Positions 11,431 to 21,884 are shown, numbered from the stretch's first letter. The stretch: 64,000 nt of DNA from Vibrio maritimus (GCA_000755425.1 BBMT01000005.1:124001-188000), one strand, 5' to 3'. The notes: generated by a model from the letters alone, not told the origin. Translations and numbers: made by a program.

Positions 11431-12633
11431 ATGAAACCAATGCACCGCTTGCGCTGCGCACTTCTAATGCTCTTTATTTCGCTAATTTCTGGCTGTTCAT
11501 TGCTAGAAGTTCAGCTCGATAGCCAAACCACGCCATTGACGAAACAAGAACTCAATATGCGCTTAATGACGCGTGAATTTAGTCGAGAGTTTTTTACACA
11601 AGTCGAAGCAACATCCGACTCTTTAGCCGCCAAGTACGATGAAACTGACATTGTGAATCAATCCCACATTTTACTTTGGAAGATTCATGCTGAAGAAGGA
11701 TTGGGGCAATCCGCCTATCAAGTGTCTCCAACTGCAGGTCTTATAGATACTTGGGTATTTACGGTTCAAATGGAGCAGTTTTTTACAAACGGCAACGGTA
11801 AAGCACTGTTTGCCACTGAAGAAGCGGCTCAAACGGCCACTAAGTTGAGGCAAGAAATTGATCAGTTGGCAAAGTCGTTATTTAAATCGGATAGCTATGG
11901 CTCAACCAAAGTCTTTGTTGACCAGTTTGCGGCGCTACATCCGTTTGAAAACTTAAGCTTTGCTCGAGTACCAGCTTATCGAGAATGGTTGAAATCCGAG
12001 GGTATTGATGAAAGTGAAGTGACGACAACTCTCGGTACCATGCCAGAGGCGCTTTCCGATGTGTCTGATAGATTGTCGTTGATGTCGGAGCAAACGCCCA
12101 AGCTGATGACGTGGAAAGCCCAGCTTATCGCACTCAATAGCAACGTCAGTGGCGATGATATCCGCGGCGCGATTAAGAGCTTCCAAATCAGTGCCGATGC
12201 GTTTAAAGACTTTGTTGAAAACAACCCTGAATACATGCGCGATTTGGCTCAGAAAATGGCGATTGAACTTCAGCCGCTACTTAACGATTTAGACGTTAAG
12301 ACCCAAGATAAGCTCACGCAACTTAGCGCAGAGAGGCAGGCGCTGGATGACATGGTAGCGCGTGAACGTGAAGAGCTTATCAAGATGATTGAGCGTGAGC
12401 GTAAAGAAATTGCGGTCATTGTAAACAGCGAGCGAGAGTTGTTTGCTCAAGATCTCGACAAAATATCTCAAGATGTCTTAACTCTTGCAGTAGAAAAGCT
12501 CATTCAGTTGATTAAGAGCACCATAGTCTATTTAATTTTGTTTATTTTGGTGATCTTCTTTGCACCTTTAGGGCTTGGTTATGCCCTAGGTAAAAGGGCT
12601 CAATTGAGAAAAGAATCCAAAATGACAAGCTAG
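11431..12633 (+). CDS. Lipoprotein with C-terminal coiled coil and membrane segment
   Basis: The start is placed at MKPMHRLRCALLMLF, since GAGG sits just upstream and a lipoprotein signal with lipobox ISGC follows; an open frame extends further upstream but has no such signal. The mature protein is mainly helical. It contains a strongly charged coiled-coil stretch near residues 310-345 (MVAREREELIKMIERER region) and a C-terminal hydrophobic segment (IVYLILFILVIFFAPLGLGY). No enzyme motif is seen. The dual lipid and transmembrane anchoring is unusual. It could link membrane and periplasm, which is inference. I do not recognise a characterised homologue. Confidence 0.7.
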   Translation: MKPMHRLRCALLMLFISLISGCSLLEVQLDSQTTPLTKQELNMRLMTREFSREFFTQVEATSDSLAAKYDETDIVNQSHILLWKIHAEEGLGQSAYQVSPTAGLIDTWVFTVQMEQFFTNGNGKALFATEEAAQTATKLRQEIDQLAKSLFKSDSYGSTKVFVDQFAALHPFENLSFARVPAYREWLKSEGIDESEVTTTLGTMPEALSDVSDRLSLMSEQTPKLMTWKAQLIALNSNVSGDDIRGAIKSFQISADAFKDFVENNPEYMRDLAQKMAIELQPLLNDLDVKTQDKLTQLSAERQALDDMVAREREELIKMIERERKEIAVIVNSERELFAQDLDKISQDVLTLAVEKLIQLIKSTIVYLILFILVIFFAPLGLGYALGKRAQLRKESKMTS

Positions 12634-12640
12634 AAATAAA

Positions 12641-12663
12641 AAGGCTCCGAAAGGAGCCTTTTT
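12641..12663 (+). terminator. Rho-independent terminator
   Basis: AAGGCTCC, GAAA loop, GGAGCCTT and a T-run follow the lipoprotein gene. Confidence 0.85.
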
Positions 12664-12807
12664 ACTATTTACTGAACGGTTATGGGGTGCTAACTGGTTG
12701 GGTTTGTGAAAAAAGTTGCTTTAATTTGTGAATTAGGCCTTGTGTTATGGCTCGGAAAATTTTATAGATGGGGGAGCTTTATTTCAATTCACACGGAGAG
12801 TAATTCA

Positions 12808-13926
12808 ATGAGAGTAGGTTTAGTCGGTTGGCGTGGCATGGTGGGTTCGGTACTAATGCAGCGCATGGTCGAAGAAAAAGACTTTGATGTCATCGAGCCC
12901 GTATTCTACAGCACATCTCAAATTGGCATCCCAGCGCCAAACTTTGGTAAAGATGCTGGCCTTCTGCAAGACGCTTTTGATATTGAAAGCCTAAAACAAC
13001 TAGACGCAGTGATTACCTGTCAAGGTGGTAGTTACACTGAGAAAGTCTACCCAGCGCTTCGCCAAGCAGGTTGGAAAGGGTACTGGATTGATGCTGCTTC
13101 TACTCTCCGTATGGACAAAGATTCAATCATTACCCTAGATCCAGTGAACCTTGGTCAAATCCAAGACGGTCTCAGCAAAGGTACTAACACCTTTGTTGGC
13201 GGTAACTGTACCGTTAGCTTGATGCTTCTTGGTCTTGGTGGCCTCTATGAGAAAGGCATGGTTGAATGGATGAGTGCGATGACTTACCAAGCGGCATCGG
13301 GCGCGGGCGCTAAGAACATGCGTGAGCTTATCTCTCAAATGGGTGTAGTGAACGACTGTGTGACGTCTGAACTCGCCAATCCGGCGAGCTCTATTCTCGA
13401 TATTGACCGTAAAGTGGCTGAAACTATCCGTTCTTCTTCGTTCCCAACAGACCAGTTTGGTGTCCCTCTGGCAGGCTCATTGATTCCATGGATCGATGTG
13501 AAGCGTGAAAATGGTCAGAGTAAAGAAGAATGGAAAGCCGGTGTTGAAGCGAACAAGATTCTAGGTTTGCAAGATAGCCCAATCGCGATTGATGGCACAT
13601 GTGTGCGTATCGGCGCGATGCGTTGTCACGCACAGGCGCTTACTATCAAACTTAAGCAAGATGTACCGATGGATGAGATTGAGGAAATTATTGCCACGCA
13701 CAATGATTGGGTGAAAGTGATTCCAAACGATCGTGACATCACCGCTCAAGAGCTTACACCTGCGAAAGTTACAGGTACTATGTCTATCCCTGTTGGCCGT
13801 CTAAGAAAAATGGCTATGGGCAACGACTTCCTAAACGCATTCACTGTAGGTGACCAGCTATTGTGGGGCGCGGCAGAGCCATTACGTCGTACTCTGCGTA
13901 TTATCCTAGCTGAGAAGGCCGGTTAA
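12808..13926 (+). CDS. asd: Aspartate-semialdehyde dehydrogenase
   Basis: Asd reduces aspartyl phosphate to aspartate semialdehyde with NADPH, the branch point to lysine/diaminopimelate, threonine and methionine. The start [20 protein letters not shown] gives the NADP-binding loop at once. The catalytic Cys lies in GGNCTVSLM (about residue 135) and the product is 372 residues, as in other gammaproteobacterial long-form Asd. The open frame begins upstream at 12706, but the ATG at 12808 has GGAG at a good distance and matches the family start. Confidence 0.97.
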   Translation: MRVGLVGWRGMVGSVLMQRMVEEKDFDVIEPVFYSTSQIGIPAPNFGKDAGLLQDAFDIESLKQLDAVITCQGGSYTEKVYPALRQAGWKGYWIDAASTLRMDKDSIITLDPVNLGQIQDGLSKGTNTFVGGNCTVSLMLLGLGGLYEKGMVEWMSAMTYQAASGAGAKNMRELISQMGVVNDCVTSELANPASSILDIDRKVAETIRSSSFPTDQFGVPLAGSLIPWIDVKRENGQSKEEWKAGVEANKILGLQDSPIAIDGTCVRIGAMRCHAQALTIKLKQDVPMDEIEEIIATHNDWVKVIPNDRDITAQELTPAKVTGTMSIPVGRLRKMAMGNDFLNAFTVGDQLLWGAAEPLRRTLRIILAEKAG

Positions 13927-13956
13927 GCGTCATAACTTAATTGAAGCCAAGTTTGA

Positions 13957-13982
13957 AAAAGCCCTCTAATAGAGGGCTTTTT
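13957..13982. terminator. Bidirectional terminator between asd and the K+ channel gene
   Basis: AAAAAGCCCTCT and AGAGGGCTTTTT form a symmetrical hairpin between convergent genes. Confidence 0.85.
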
Positions 13983-13990
13983 GGTTTCTG

Positions 13991-14845
13991 CTATTTTAAA
14001 TCTTCTGAGTCTACTTCAACGACTCTCTTCTCAGGTGTTGCTAACTCACTTCCACAGTGTTTACAGTGCAGCGCATCACTTTCATGGCCGGACTTTGAGC
14101 AGTTGGGGCATTTCACTAAGTTTCGATGGGTTTTCATTTCCTGATTGAGTTCAGCGGTAATTATCCCGGTAGGTACGGCCAGAATGGAGTAACCAAGCAG
14201 CATAGTCAGTGAGGCGAGACCCTTGCCAAGTGGTGTGCTGGGTACCAAGTCTCCATAGCCGACCGTCGTAATAGTCACTATCGCCCAATAGATGCTTTGT
14301 GGAATGCTAGTAAATCCGTTCTCTGGCCCTTCTATAACAAAGATCAGCGCGCCAAAAATTGTCACCAATATCGCGACTGTGCTGAAGAAAACGAAGATCT
14401 TACGGCGTGACATCAACAGTGAACGCAGCAGAATATTTGAATCTTGCAGGTATCGAACCAATTTGAGGATACGGAATATTCGCATGACACGAAGGAGACG
14501 TATCACCCCCATAAAAGTGGCTGATGGGAAAAGCAGTGCCAAATAGGTTGGGAGAATCGACAGTAGGTCGACCACCCCATAGAAACTGGTAGCGTAGGCC
14601 TTGGGTTTTGGTGAGCAGTATAGGCGCAATAAGTATTCAACGGTAAATATCGCGGTGAAGAAATACTCAAGTATTACAAAGGTCTGATCCCACTCCGTCG
14701 CTAGCCCTTCGATAGAGTGCAGCACCAACACTGTCAACGAAAATAGAATGGCAATGATAAGGGCAATATCAAAAATACGACCCGCTCGGGTGTGGTGACC
14801 AAAGATGATGATGTAAAGCTGGTGCTTTAAGCGGTTGTTTTCCAT
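13991..14845 (-). CDS. Voltage-gated-type potassium channel with C-terminal zinc ribbon
   Basis: A six-helix ion channel of 284 residues. The selectivity filter reads TTVGYGDLVP, specific for potassium channels. The fourth segment carries regularly spaced arginines (GVIRLLRVMRIFRILKLVRYL), the mark of a voltage sensor. After the last helix there is a short cytoplasmic tail with two CxxC pairs (CPNCSKSG and CKHCGSE), a probable zinc ribbon, in place of the RCK/TrkA-N domain of Kch. The zinc tail may gate or assemble the channel; this is inference. Confidence 0.88.
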   Translation of the reverse strand: MENNRLKHQLYIIIFGHHTRAGRIFDIALIIAILFSLTVLVLHSIEGLATEWDQTFVILEYFFTAIFTVEYLLRLYCSPKPKAYATSFYGVVDLLSILPTYLALLFPSATFMGVIRLLRVMRIFRILKLVRYLQDSNILLRSLLMSRRKIFVFFSTVAILVTIFGALIFVIEGPENGFTSIPQSIYWAIVTITTVGYGDLVPSTPLGKGLASLTMLLGYSILAVPTGIITAELNQEMKTHRNLVKCPNCSKSGHESDALHCKHCGSELATPEKRVVEVDSEDLK

Positions 14846-15028
14846 AGCAAGAGTCTATAAGCAGTCAATATGGCTAGTATATACCAAGTGATGCTAAGGG
14901 GCAGTTTTGCTATGTCTGGTGTCGTGTCGGTCTGTCAGATGCAGGAGCGCAATGTAGAGAGGCAAATCAAGCATCCTTGTGGAAGGATGCTTGAGGGAAC
15001 TGATGAATTGACGATGTCGAAGGGTAGG

Positions 15029-15667
15029 TTAAGCGAGCCCAGGGAAAAGCGCTTTTAATCCATTCGCCATAAATTCAATGCCCAATGCACCGAGGATCAA
15101 ACCCATAATACGTGTGATCACGTTAATGCCTGTTTGCCCCAAGAAGCGGACGATGAGCGGAGCTGAACGATACAGAAGCCATGAGCAAAGAGCAAAGACG
15201 ATAATACTGATAATGATGCCAACCGTCTCCACCATGCTTGGATAACGAGCGCCATACACAATGGTCGAACTAATTGCACCGGGACCTGCCATCAAAGGCA
15301 TGGCTAGGGGGACGACACCGATTTGTTCTTTACTGACGTACTCCGACTTTTCCTGCTTGTTCTGTTTATCTTCACCGAGTTTACCCGACATCATCGAAAA
15401 GGCGATGCTCAGAAGAAGCAAGCCGCCTGCAACACGGAACGAATCGAGAGAAATACTAAACATATCCAAAAGTATCTGACCGGCCAGTAATGAGGTGATC
15501 AGAATAACGGCGACGGCAATATTGGCTGTCGCAGCCGTTTTGTTCTTGTCTTCTGGAGACATGTGGCTGGTTAAAGACACAAAAATTGGCATGATCCCGA
15601 CAGGGTTTACCGCAGCGACCAAACCTAAGAAAAACTGCAAATAGATTGCAAATTCGATGCTACTCAT
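15029..15667 (-). CDS. MarC/UPF0056 family inner-membrane protein
   Basis: A 212-residue protein with six hydrophobic segments, starting MSSIEFAIYLQFFLGLVAAV and with the conserved NPVGIMPIFVSLT near the N-terminus. It belongs to the MarC/YhgN/YchE group of membrane proteins; some relatives are called NAAT transporters, but the function is not settled. The frame is open further upstream, but the Met chosen begins the first membrane helix as in homologues. A weak hairpin (AAGCATCC..GGATGCTT) lies beyond its stop. Confidence 0.87.
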   Translation of the reverse strand: MSSIEFAIYLQFFLGLVAAVNPVGIMPIFVSLTSHMSPEDKNKTAATANIAVAVILITSLLAGQILLDMFSISLDSFRVAGGLLLLSIAFSMMSGKLGEDKQNKQEKSEYVSKEQIGVVPLAMPLMAGPGAISSTIVYGARYPSMVETVGIIISIIVFALCSWLLYRSAPLIVRFLGQTGINVITRIMGLILGALGIEFMANGLKALFPGLA

Positions 15668-16324
15668 AGACGAATCTCGATGATAGAAATGGGACAAAAT
15701 GCAAGGCATCTATGCCCGGGTAAAAAGTGCGGCTAATGTACGACATTGTGGACAGAGAATCGACTAAAACTTGATGACTATTTTTAACGTATAACACCAA
15801 TGAATCAGCCGGTCGGCGTGATGTGAAGATATGAATAGAATATGAAGGAAAAGTTCGTGCCACAACTGAGGTAACTTACCTTTTTGTTGCTGAAATGTTG
15901 CCTCTGTCTAATTTTGATTATTTTTGCAGCATGGGTTGAAAGAAACTAATGTCATCTACATATACTTAGTAGCACGAGAGTGACGTTTTACTTGTTTTTC
16001 TGGTACAAAAGTGAAACTTTTTTACACAATTGGCTAGGGTTATGAAAAAAAAATACTGAATGGTGCTTTTTTGAGCTTGGTATTTTACTTGAGTAACACC
16101 TTAAAAAACAAATACTTACGTCGCGCAACCCTTTGGGGTTACTACTATGTAGGTAAATTACTTTTCAGAACTGATCTGAGTCAATTTTTTTCAAGGCGTG
16201 AAAGATTATACTCAGCTCTGAAAGCAGTTTACTAAGCAGAGTTGTTCTGTTGTTAAGAGATTCATTAGCAGAAGTAGCTAACTTAATAAAAAGTTTTTAG
16301 TTTTTTTATTTTAGGAGATTCATT
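15668..16324. other. Long intergenic region upstream of adhE
   Basis: This 657-base A/T-rich region separates divergent marC-like and adhE genes. I find no convincing protein gene. A long adhE leader and several regulatory sites are expected, since adhE is controlled by redox and anaerobiosis in related bacteria, but I could not recognise a clear Fnr or Rex palindrome. GAGATTCATTA occurs twice, near 16259 and at the adhE ribosome site. That may be chance. Confidence 0.5.
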
Positions 16325-19024
16325 ATGCCTGTAACAAATATGGCTGAACTAGATGCAATGGTTGCACGCGTTAAAGCGGCGCAAGCGGAGTTTGCAACTT
16401 ACTCTCAAGAGCAAGTAGACAAGATTTTCCGTGCAGCTTCTCTAGCAGCTAACCAAGCTCGTATTCCTCTTGCACAGCAAGCGGTTGAAGAGTCTGGTAT
16501 GGGTATCGTTGAAGACAAAGTTATCAAAAACCACTTTGCATCTGAGTTCATCTACAACAAATACAAAGATGAAAAGACTTGTGGCATTCTTGAAGAAGAC
16601 GACAACCTAGGCACTATGACTATCGCTGAGCCTGTAGGCATCATCTGCGGTATCGTACCAACAACTAACCCAACTTCTACTGCAATCTTCAAATCTCTAA
16701 TCTCTTTGAAGACTCGTAACGGTATCATCTTCTCACCACACCCACGTGCGAAGAACTCTACTAACGACGCAGCTAAACTAGTTCTAGATGCAGCAGTAGC
16801 AGCAGGTGCTCCAAAAGACATCATCGGTTGGATCGACCAACCATCTGTAGAGCTTTCTAACGCTCTTATGAAGCACGACGACATCGCGCTTATCCTTGCA
16901 ACTGGTGGTCCAGGCATGGTTAAAGCAGCTTACTCTTCTGGTAAGCCAGCAATCGGTGTAGGTGCAGGTAACGTTCCTGTAGTTATCGACGAGACTGCTG
17001 ACGTTAAACGTGCAGTTGCTTCTATCCTTATGTCTAAAACGTTCGATAACGGCGTAGTTTGTGCTTCTGAGCAGGCTGCAATCGTTGTTGACTCTGTATA
17101 CGACGAAGTTAAAGAGCGTTTCGCTTCTCACAAAGCATACGTTCTAAGCAAAGCTGAAGCTGAAAAAGTACGTAAAGTACTTCTAATCGACGGCAACCTT
17201 AACGCTAAGATCGTAGGTCAACCAGCTCCAGCAATCGCTGAGATGGCAGGCGTTAAAGTTCCAGCTGACACTAAAGTTCTAGTTGGTGAAGGTCTAGGTA
17301 AAGTTTCTTACGATGACGCATTTGCTCACGAGAAACTATCTCCAACTCTAGGTCTATTCCGCGCTGACGATTTCGAAGACGCAGTTGCTCAAGCAGTAAC
17401 TATGGTTGAAATCGGTGGTATCGGTCACACATCTGGTCTGTACACAAACCAAGACGTTAACGCTGACCGCATCCGTTACTTCGGTGACAAGATGAAGACT
17501 GCACGTATCCTTGTAAACATCCCAACTACTCACGGTGGTATCGGTGACCTTTACAACTTCAACGTAGCGCCTTCTCTAACTCTAGGTTGTGGTTCTTGGG
17601 GTGGTAACTCTATCTCTGAGAACGTAGGTCCTAAACACCTAATCAACAAGAAAACTGTAGCGAAGCGAGCTGAAAACATGTTGTGGCACAAACTACCTAA
17701 GTCTATCTACTTCCGCCGTGGTAGCCTTCCAATCGCTCTTAGCGACCTAGAAGGTAAGAAGCGCGTATTCCTAGTAACTGACCGTTTCCTATTCAACAAC
17801 GGTTACAGTGATGAAGTAGTGAAGCTTCTTAAAGCTCAAGGCATGGAAGTTCAAACTTTCTTCGACGTAGAAGCGGATCCAACGCTATCTGTTGTTAAGA
17901 AAGGTGCTGAAGCAATGCAAAGCTTCCAACCAGACGTAATCATCGCTCTAGGTGGTGGTTCTCCGATGGATGCTGCTAAGATCATGTGGGTAATGTATGA
18001 GCACCCAGAAACTCACTTCGAAGAGCTTGCAATGCGCTTTATGGACATCCGTAAACGTATCTACAAGTTCCCTAAAATGGGTCAAAAAGCTGAGCTTGTA
18101 TGTATCACTACAACATCTGGTACTGGTTCTGAAGTTACTCCATTCGCAGTTGTTACAGACGACGAGACTGGTGCTAAGTACCCACTAGCTGACTACGAAC
18201 TAACTCCTAACATGGCTATCGTTGACGCGAACCTTGTTATGAACATGCCTAAGTCTCTAACAGCATTCGGTGGTTACGATGCAGTAACTCACGCTCTAGA
18301 AGCTTACGTATCAGTTCTAGCGAACGAATACTCTGACGGTCAGGCTCTACAAGCACTTAAGATGCTTAAAGAGTACCTACCTTCAAGCTACGCGAACGGT
18401 GCAAACGACCCAATCGCTCGTGAAAAAGTACACAACGCGGCAACTATCGCTGGTGTGGCATTTGCGAACGCATTCCTAGGTGTTTGTCACTCAATGGCTC
18501 ACAAGATTGGTGCTGAGTTCCACCTACCACACGGTCTGGCGAACGCACTACTAATCTCTAACGTTGTTCGTTACAACGCGAACGACAACCCAACTAAGCA
18601 AACTGCGTTCTCTCAGTACGACCGCCCACAAGCACGTCGTCGTTACGCTGAAGTAGCTGACCACCTAGGCCTAAGCCAAGCTGGTGACCGTACTGCTCAG
18701 AAGATTGAACGTCTACTAGCATGGTTGGAAGAGCTTAAGAAAGACCTAGACATCCCAACTTCTATCCAAGCTGCAGGTGTTGCTGAGTCTGACTTCCTAG
18801 CTAAGCTTGACGAACTAGCGGTTGAAGCGTTCGATGATCAATGTACTGGTGCGAACCCTCGTTACCCACTAATCTCTGAGCTTAAAGAAGTTCTGAAAGC
18901 GGCTTACTACGGTAACGCATTCGTTGAAGGCGAAACTTTCGAAGGTACAACTGTTATCAAGAAGAAAGCAGACCAAGAAGCGAAGCCAGCTGCTAAAGCT
19001 AAAAAAGAGAAAGCTGAAGCTTAA
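16325..19024 (+). CDS. adhE: Bifunctional acetaldehyde-CoA / alcohol dehydrogenase
   Basis: AdhE converts acetyl-CoA to acetaldehyde and then ethanol, using two NADH, and forms spirosomes in E. coli. The 899-residue frame is intact. The N-terminal half is an aldehyde dehydrogenase with the catalytic Cys in NGVVCASEQ. The C-terminal half is an iron-dependent alcohol dehydrogenase with the GGGSPMDAAK nucleotide loop and the metal-binding stretch CHSMAHKIGAEFHLPHG. Codon use is strongly biased, as in highly expressed genes. GGAG sits nine bases before the ATG. A strong terminator follows. It is notable that this long gene has no indel while many neighbours do. Confidence 0.98.
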   Translation: MPVTNMAELDAMVARVKAAQAEFATYSQEQVDKIFRAASLAANQARIPLAQQAVEESGMGIVEDKVIKNHFASEFIYNKYKDEKTCGILEEDDNLGTMTIAEPVGIICGIVPTTNPTSTAIFKSLISLKTRNGIIFSPHPRAKNSTNDAAKLVLDAAVAAGAPKDIIGWIDQPSVELSNALMKHDDIALILATGGPGMVKAAYSSGKPAIGVGAGNVPVVIDETADVKRAVASILMSKTFDNGVVCASEQAAIVVDSVYDEVKERFASHKAYVLSKAEAEKVRKVLLIDGNLNAKIVGQPAPAIAEMAGVKVPADTKVLVGEGLGKVSYDDAFAHEKLSPTLGLFRADDFEDAVAQAVTMVEIGGIGHTSGLYTNQDVNADRIRYFGDKMKTARILVNIPTTHGGIGDLYNFNVAPSLTLGCGSWGGNSISENVGPKHLINKKTVAKRAENMLWHKLPKSIYFRRGSLPIALSDLEGKKRVFLVTDRFLFNNGYSDEVVKLLKAQGMEVQTFFDVEADPTLSVVKKGAEAMQSFQPDVIIALGGGSPMDAAKIMWVMYEHPETHFEELAMRFMDIRKRIYKFPKMGQKAELVCITTTSGTGSEVTPFAVVTDDETGAKYPLADYELTPNMAIVDANLVMNMPKSLTAFGGYDAVTHALEAYVSVLANEYSDGQALQALKMLKEYLPSSYANGANDPIAREKVHNAATIAGVAFANAFLGVCHSMAHKIGAEFHLPHGLANALLISNVVRYNANDNPTKQTAFSQYDRPQARRRYAEVADHLGLSQAGDRTAQKIERLLAWLEELKKDLDIPTSIQAAGVAESDFLAKLDELAVEAFDDQCTGANPRYPLISELKEVLKAAYYGNAFVEGETFEGTTVIKKKADQEAKPAAKAKKEKAEA

Positions 19025-19070
19025 TTCAGTAGTAGATTTTCGCTAGCACGAAATTTACGGGAAAAATGAC

Positions 19071-19100
19071 AAAGCCCCTTCAGAAATGAAGGGGCTTTTT
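19071..19100 (+). terminator. Terminator of adhE
   Basis: AAAGCCCCTTC and GAAGGGGCTTTTT form a strong stem with a T-run. Confidence 0.9.
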
Positions 19101-19148
19101 ACGTTTTAAGGAGAGAATGTCGCCTCCGTATTAATTACTTTGGCTTAC

Positions 19149-19822
19149 CTAAGCCTCTGCACTTACAACACGACCACTAAAGTAGTCGTTACTAACGATG
19201 TATTCTGTCGTCCGTGTCAATTCATCTTGAATCTGAGACCAGTTGCCGTTGGCGTGATGGCTATGGCTACTCACAGGTATCACACCACCAACTCGAATGT
19301 TGTGCTGCTTCAACTCTTTCGCCCAGCTCTTAGTAAATCCCGTCACCATAGACGTGGTGTTGTCTAAATCACTGTAATACTGATCGGGCTCCTGAGCGAC
19401 CACGTTGACGATCACGCCTGACTGGCTCTGTGACATTCGCTCTGCGGCGACTTGGCCAAACAAAAATAGGTTGGATGCCAGCAAGGAGAACTGGGTAATA
19501 AACTTGCCGCCAGAGTGCCCTCCGGTCAGGGTCTCTTTCGGTAGAGAAGTCCAATGGTTGACTAGAACGTTTGGGGCTCGGCCTAGTTGGATTCGATAGA
19601 AGAAAACAGTGTCTCGATGGTTTGAAGCGATAGGTCACGCACGTGCGCCTTTTCTACATGCTCCGTGACCTCTAAGCAGCGTCGGTAGGCTGAAGTCAAA
19701 TTGCTTTCATCGACATCGCATAAAACGACATAGGCACCAAGCCTAGCGAAATGCAGAGCAATCATCGCACCTAAGCTGGTTCCAGCAGATGTCACTAACA
19801 CGACTGAATTTTTAATGATCAT
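19149..19822 (-). CDS. SDR-family oxidoreductase lacking the catalytic Tyr/Lys, one frameshift
   Basis: A Rossmann-fold protein of the short-chain dehydrogenase type. It starts MIIKNSVVLVTSAGTSLGAM with a degenerate cofactor loop, followed by the acidic CDVDESN after strand 2. The frame breaks near 19590; adding one T (AACTTAGGC) joins the halves, giving about 225 residues. Where SDR enzymes have YxxxK, the aligned stretch before GFTKSWAKEL reads LDNTTS, so both catalytic residues are missing. It may be a non-catalytic or atypical member. The ATG was chosen because GGGGAT lies upstream. The substrate is unknown. Confidence 0.65.
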
Positions 19823-20048
19823 GTTTATCCCCAAAAAGTAGGCTACTGATTACGTATGCCATTCCCTAGGTAATAACTTGGTAGAAAAACTGTGATTCAA
19901 ATGTGAATAACTTCAAGTTTTTGTGTATAGAATTCGGAAAGGGTTGGTAACTTTGCATTGAATCACACTCTGCGCAGAAAGAGTGGTCAGTGTTACATTA
20001 GAAACCACTAAAAAATAGGGTTTTAAGGGATACTCTCTCGTGAGACAA

Positions 20049-20552
20049 CTAAAGCTGGATGGATAGGGTGTCTTTTCGATTAGCTGTGGTTAATTGGTTG
20101 TAAAGCACATCAACCGTTGGCTTTGGTAATGACTTTTGACCAAGTTGTCGGCGAGTATGACCTGATAGGTTGTGATAGACCTCTTCCGCAAGACCGTAGG
20201 TATCGGTCGGGCTGTAGTTCAAAGGCTCTGGCGTGCTGTAGTGCTGTAGTTTAGCGCTGGAGAGACCACCATCGTGAAATTGTTTCGCAATAGAAGCTGA
20301 CACCGCGTAGTCATCTAACTCACCTTGCAGTTTCTGAGCGGTTGGTACGTCAAAACGTTTTCTTAATATAGCTTCATCGGTGACGTTGGTATCGATATCC
20401 TCTGTGACTGCCGTTTCACGCGAGTCTTGAGAGAACATTGAGAGCATTAGAGCAAAGTCGGCACGTCTGCCTTGTTCTACGGCGCGATTAAGCGACGTAC
20501 CACATTGCAGTTCGTTGATTAAATTTGCTTTGTCTAAGTGATGAATTTGCAT
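20049..20552 (-). CDS. Conserved hypothetical protein upstream of sodB
   Basis: A soluble 167-residue protein, MQIHHLDKANLINELQCG.., with no signal peptide, membrane segment or motif I can name. It is charged and probably helical, with a proline-rich middle (YSTPEPLNYSPTD). It lies beyond the sodB terminator on the same strand and has its own promoter space. I infer a Vibrio-conserved protein from its clean frame and codon use; the function is unknown. Confidence 0.65.
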   Translation of the reverse strand: MQIHHLDKANLINELQCGTSLNRAVEQGRRADFALMLSMFSQDSRETAVTEDIDTNVTDEAILRKRFDVPTAQKLQGELDDYAVSASIAKQFHDGGLSSAKLQHYSTPEPLNYSPTDTYGLAEEVYHNLSGHTRRQLGQKSLPKPTVDVLYNQLTTANRKDTLSIQL

Positions 20553-20611
20553 AAAGCCCTCTCGTTACAATGACTTTATCGGCAAGAGGGAGGGAGCTTT
20601 AGCCTAGAAAT

Positions 20612-20637
20612 AAAAAAAGACCTGTCGAGACAGGTCT
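20612..20637 (-). terminator. Terminator of sodB
   Basis: AAAGACCTGTC and GACAGGTCTTT form a perfect stem. The A-run on the left gives a U-run in the minus-strand transcript. Confidence 0.88.
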
Positions 20638-20662
20638 TTAAATGAAACTTGGGAGGAGCTGA

Positions 20663-21247
20663 TTACTTAGCTAGGTTTTCTTCTACGAATGCCCAGTTAA
20701 CTAGTGCCCAGAAACCATTCATGTAGTCTGGACGAACGTTACGGTAATCAATGTAGTAAGCGTGTTCCCATAGGTCTACTGTTAGTAGTGGAGTTACGCC
20801 TTCTTCTGTTAGTGGAGTCGCTGCGTTAGACGTGTTAACGATGTCTAGAGAACCGTCAGCTTTCTTCACTAGCCAAGTCCAAGAAGAACCGAAGTTGTTG
20901 ATTGCTGAATCAGTGAACTTCGCTTTGAACTCTTCGAAAGAACCGAATGCTGCGTTGATTGCGTCTGCTACTGCACCCGTTGGTTCGCCGCCCGCGTTTG
21001 GCGCTAGGCAGTGCCAGTAGAACGTGTGGTTCCAGATTTGAGCTGCGTTGTTGAATACGCCACCAGAAGATGTTTTAACGATCTCTTCTAGAGTTTTACC
21101 TTCAAACTCAGTACCAGGAATTAGGCCGTTTAGCTTAACCACGTAAGTGTTGTGGTGCTTACCGTGGTGGAAATCTAGTGTCTCTGCTGAGATGTGTGGT
21201 TCTAGAGCATCTTTTGCATAAGGAAGTGCTGGTAGTTCGAATGCCAT
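20663..21247 (-). CDS. sodB: Iron superoxide dismutase
   Basis: SodB dismutates superoxide in the cytoplasm. The 194-residue protein starts [20 protein letters not shown]. The metal ligands are seen as His in the [10 protein letters not shown] region, His in [10 protein letters not shown], and Asp and His in [11 protein letters not shown]. The Gln in [13 protein letters not shown] is typical of the iron rather than the manganese enzyme. The ATG at 21247 has GGAGAAG nine bases upstream; the frame extends a few codons further, which I reject. It is divergent from grxD. In related bacteria sodB is under iron-responsive sRNA control, not visible here. Confidence 0.97.
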   Translation of the reverse strand: MAFELPALPYAKDALEPHISAETLDFHHGKHHNTYVVKLNGLIPGTEFEGKTLEEIVKTSSGGVFNNAAQIWNHTFYWHCLAPNAGGEPTGAVADAINAAFGSFEEFKAKFTDSAINNFGSSWTWLVKKADGSLDIVNTSNAATPLTEEGVTPLLTVDLWEHAYYIDYRNVRPDYMNGFWALVNWAFVEENLAK

Positions 21248-21546
21248 TGCTCGCTTCTCCATTGATTATTAGCGGGTTTTTACCCTGATTGCTTCCAAGT
21301 ATATTTATTGTTGAGTCATGTGATGACCGACTGCTTGCTATTTTAGCAAGTTTTTACTTTATTAAAAGAGTCCGTGATAAAATAATTGTGATGATTTGTT
21401 TACATCACCTTTGTTTGCAAGGTATTTGGGTATACTACATCACAACCTAGTAACAAAGATATAACCACACTATTAATGTGCTTTTTATTCTGCGGCGATT
21501 CGCTAGAATGTGAACACATTCGCAGTACAAGTATTTCGAGGACGTA

Positions 21547-21884
21547 ATGGAAACGATCGACAAAATTAAGCAGCAAATCGAAGAGAACACGATTCTTCTT
21601 TACATGAAAGGTTCACCTAAGCTACCAAGCTGTGGTTTCTCTTCTCAAGCAGCTCAAGCACTGATGGCATGTGGCGAAAAATTCGCTTATGTAGATATCC
21701 TACAAAACCCAGACATCCGTGCTGAACTTCCAAAATACGCACAATGGCCAACGTTCCCACAACTATGGTTGAAGGTGAGCTAATCGGCGGCTGCGATATC
21801 ATCGTGGAAATGTTCCAGAAGGGTGAACTTCAGCCGATCATTAAAGAAGCTGCAGCGCGTAATGCTGAGGAAGGAGACGCTTAA
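21547..21884 (+). CDS. grxD: Monothiol glutaredoxin 4, one frameshift
   Basis: Grx4 carries [2Fe-2S] clusters and partners BolA-type proteins in iron handling. It starts METIDKIKQQIEENTILLYMKG and holds the monothiol active site CGFS. The frame breaks at 21767-21768, where GG should be GGG. With one G restored the sequence runs FPQLWVEGELIGGCDIIVEM and ends NAEEGDA, 112 residues, the normal length. Loss of the last third by a one-base gap in such a conserved gene looks like sequence error. It is divergent from sodB, with about 300 bases of shared upstream DNA. Confidence 0.9.

Noticed and set aside
12706..12807. Upstream extension of the asd reading frame
   Set aside because: The extension does not match the family, and the ATG at 12808 has a good ribosome site and begins the NADP loop.
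15668..16324. Clear Rex or Fnr operator upstream of adhE
   Set aside because: Expected from known adhE regulation, but I could not find a sequence close enough to either consensus to report.
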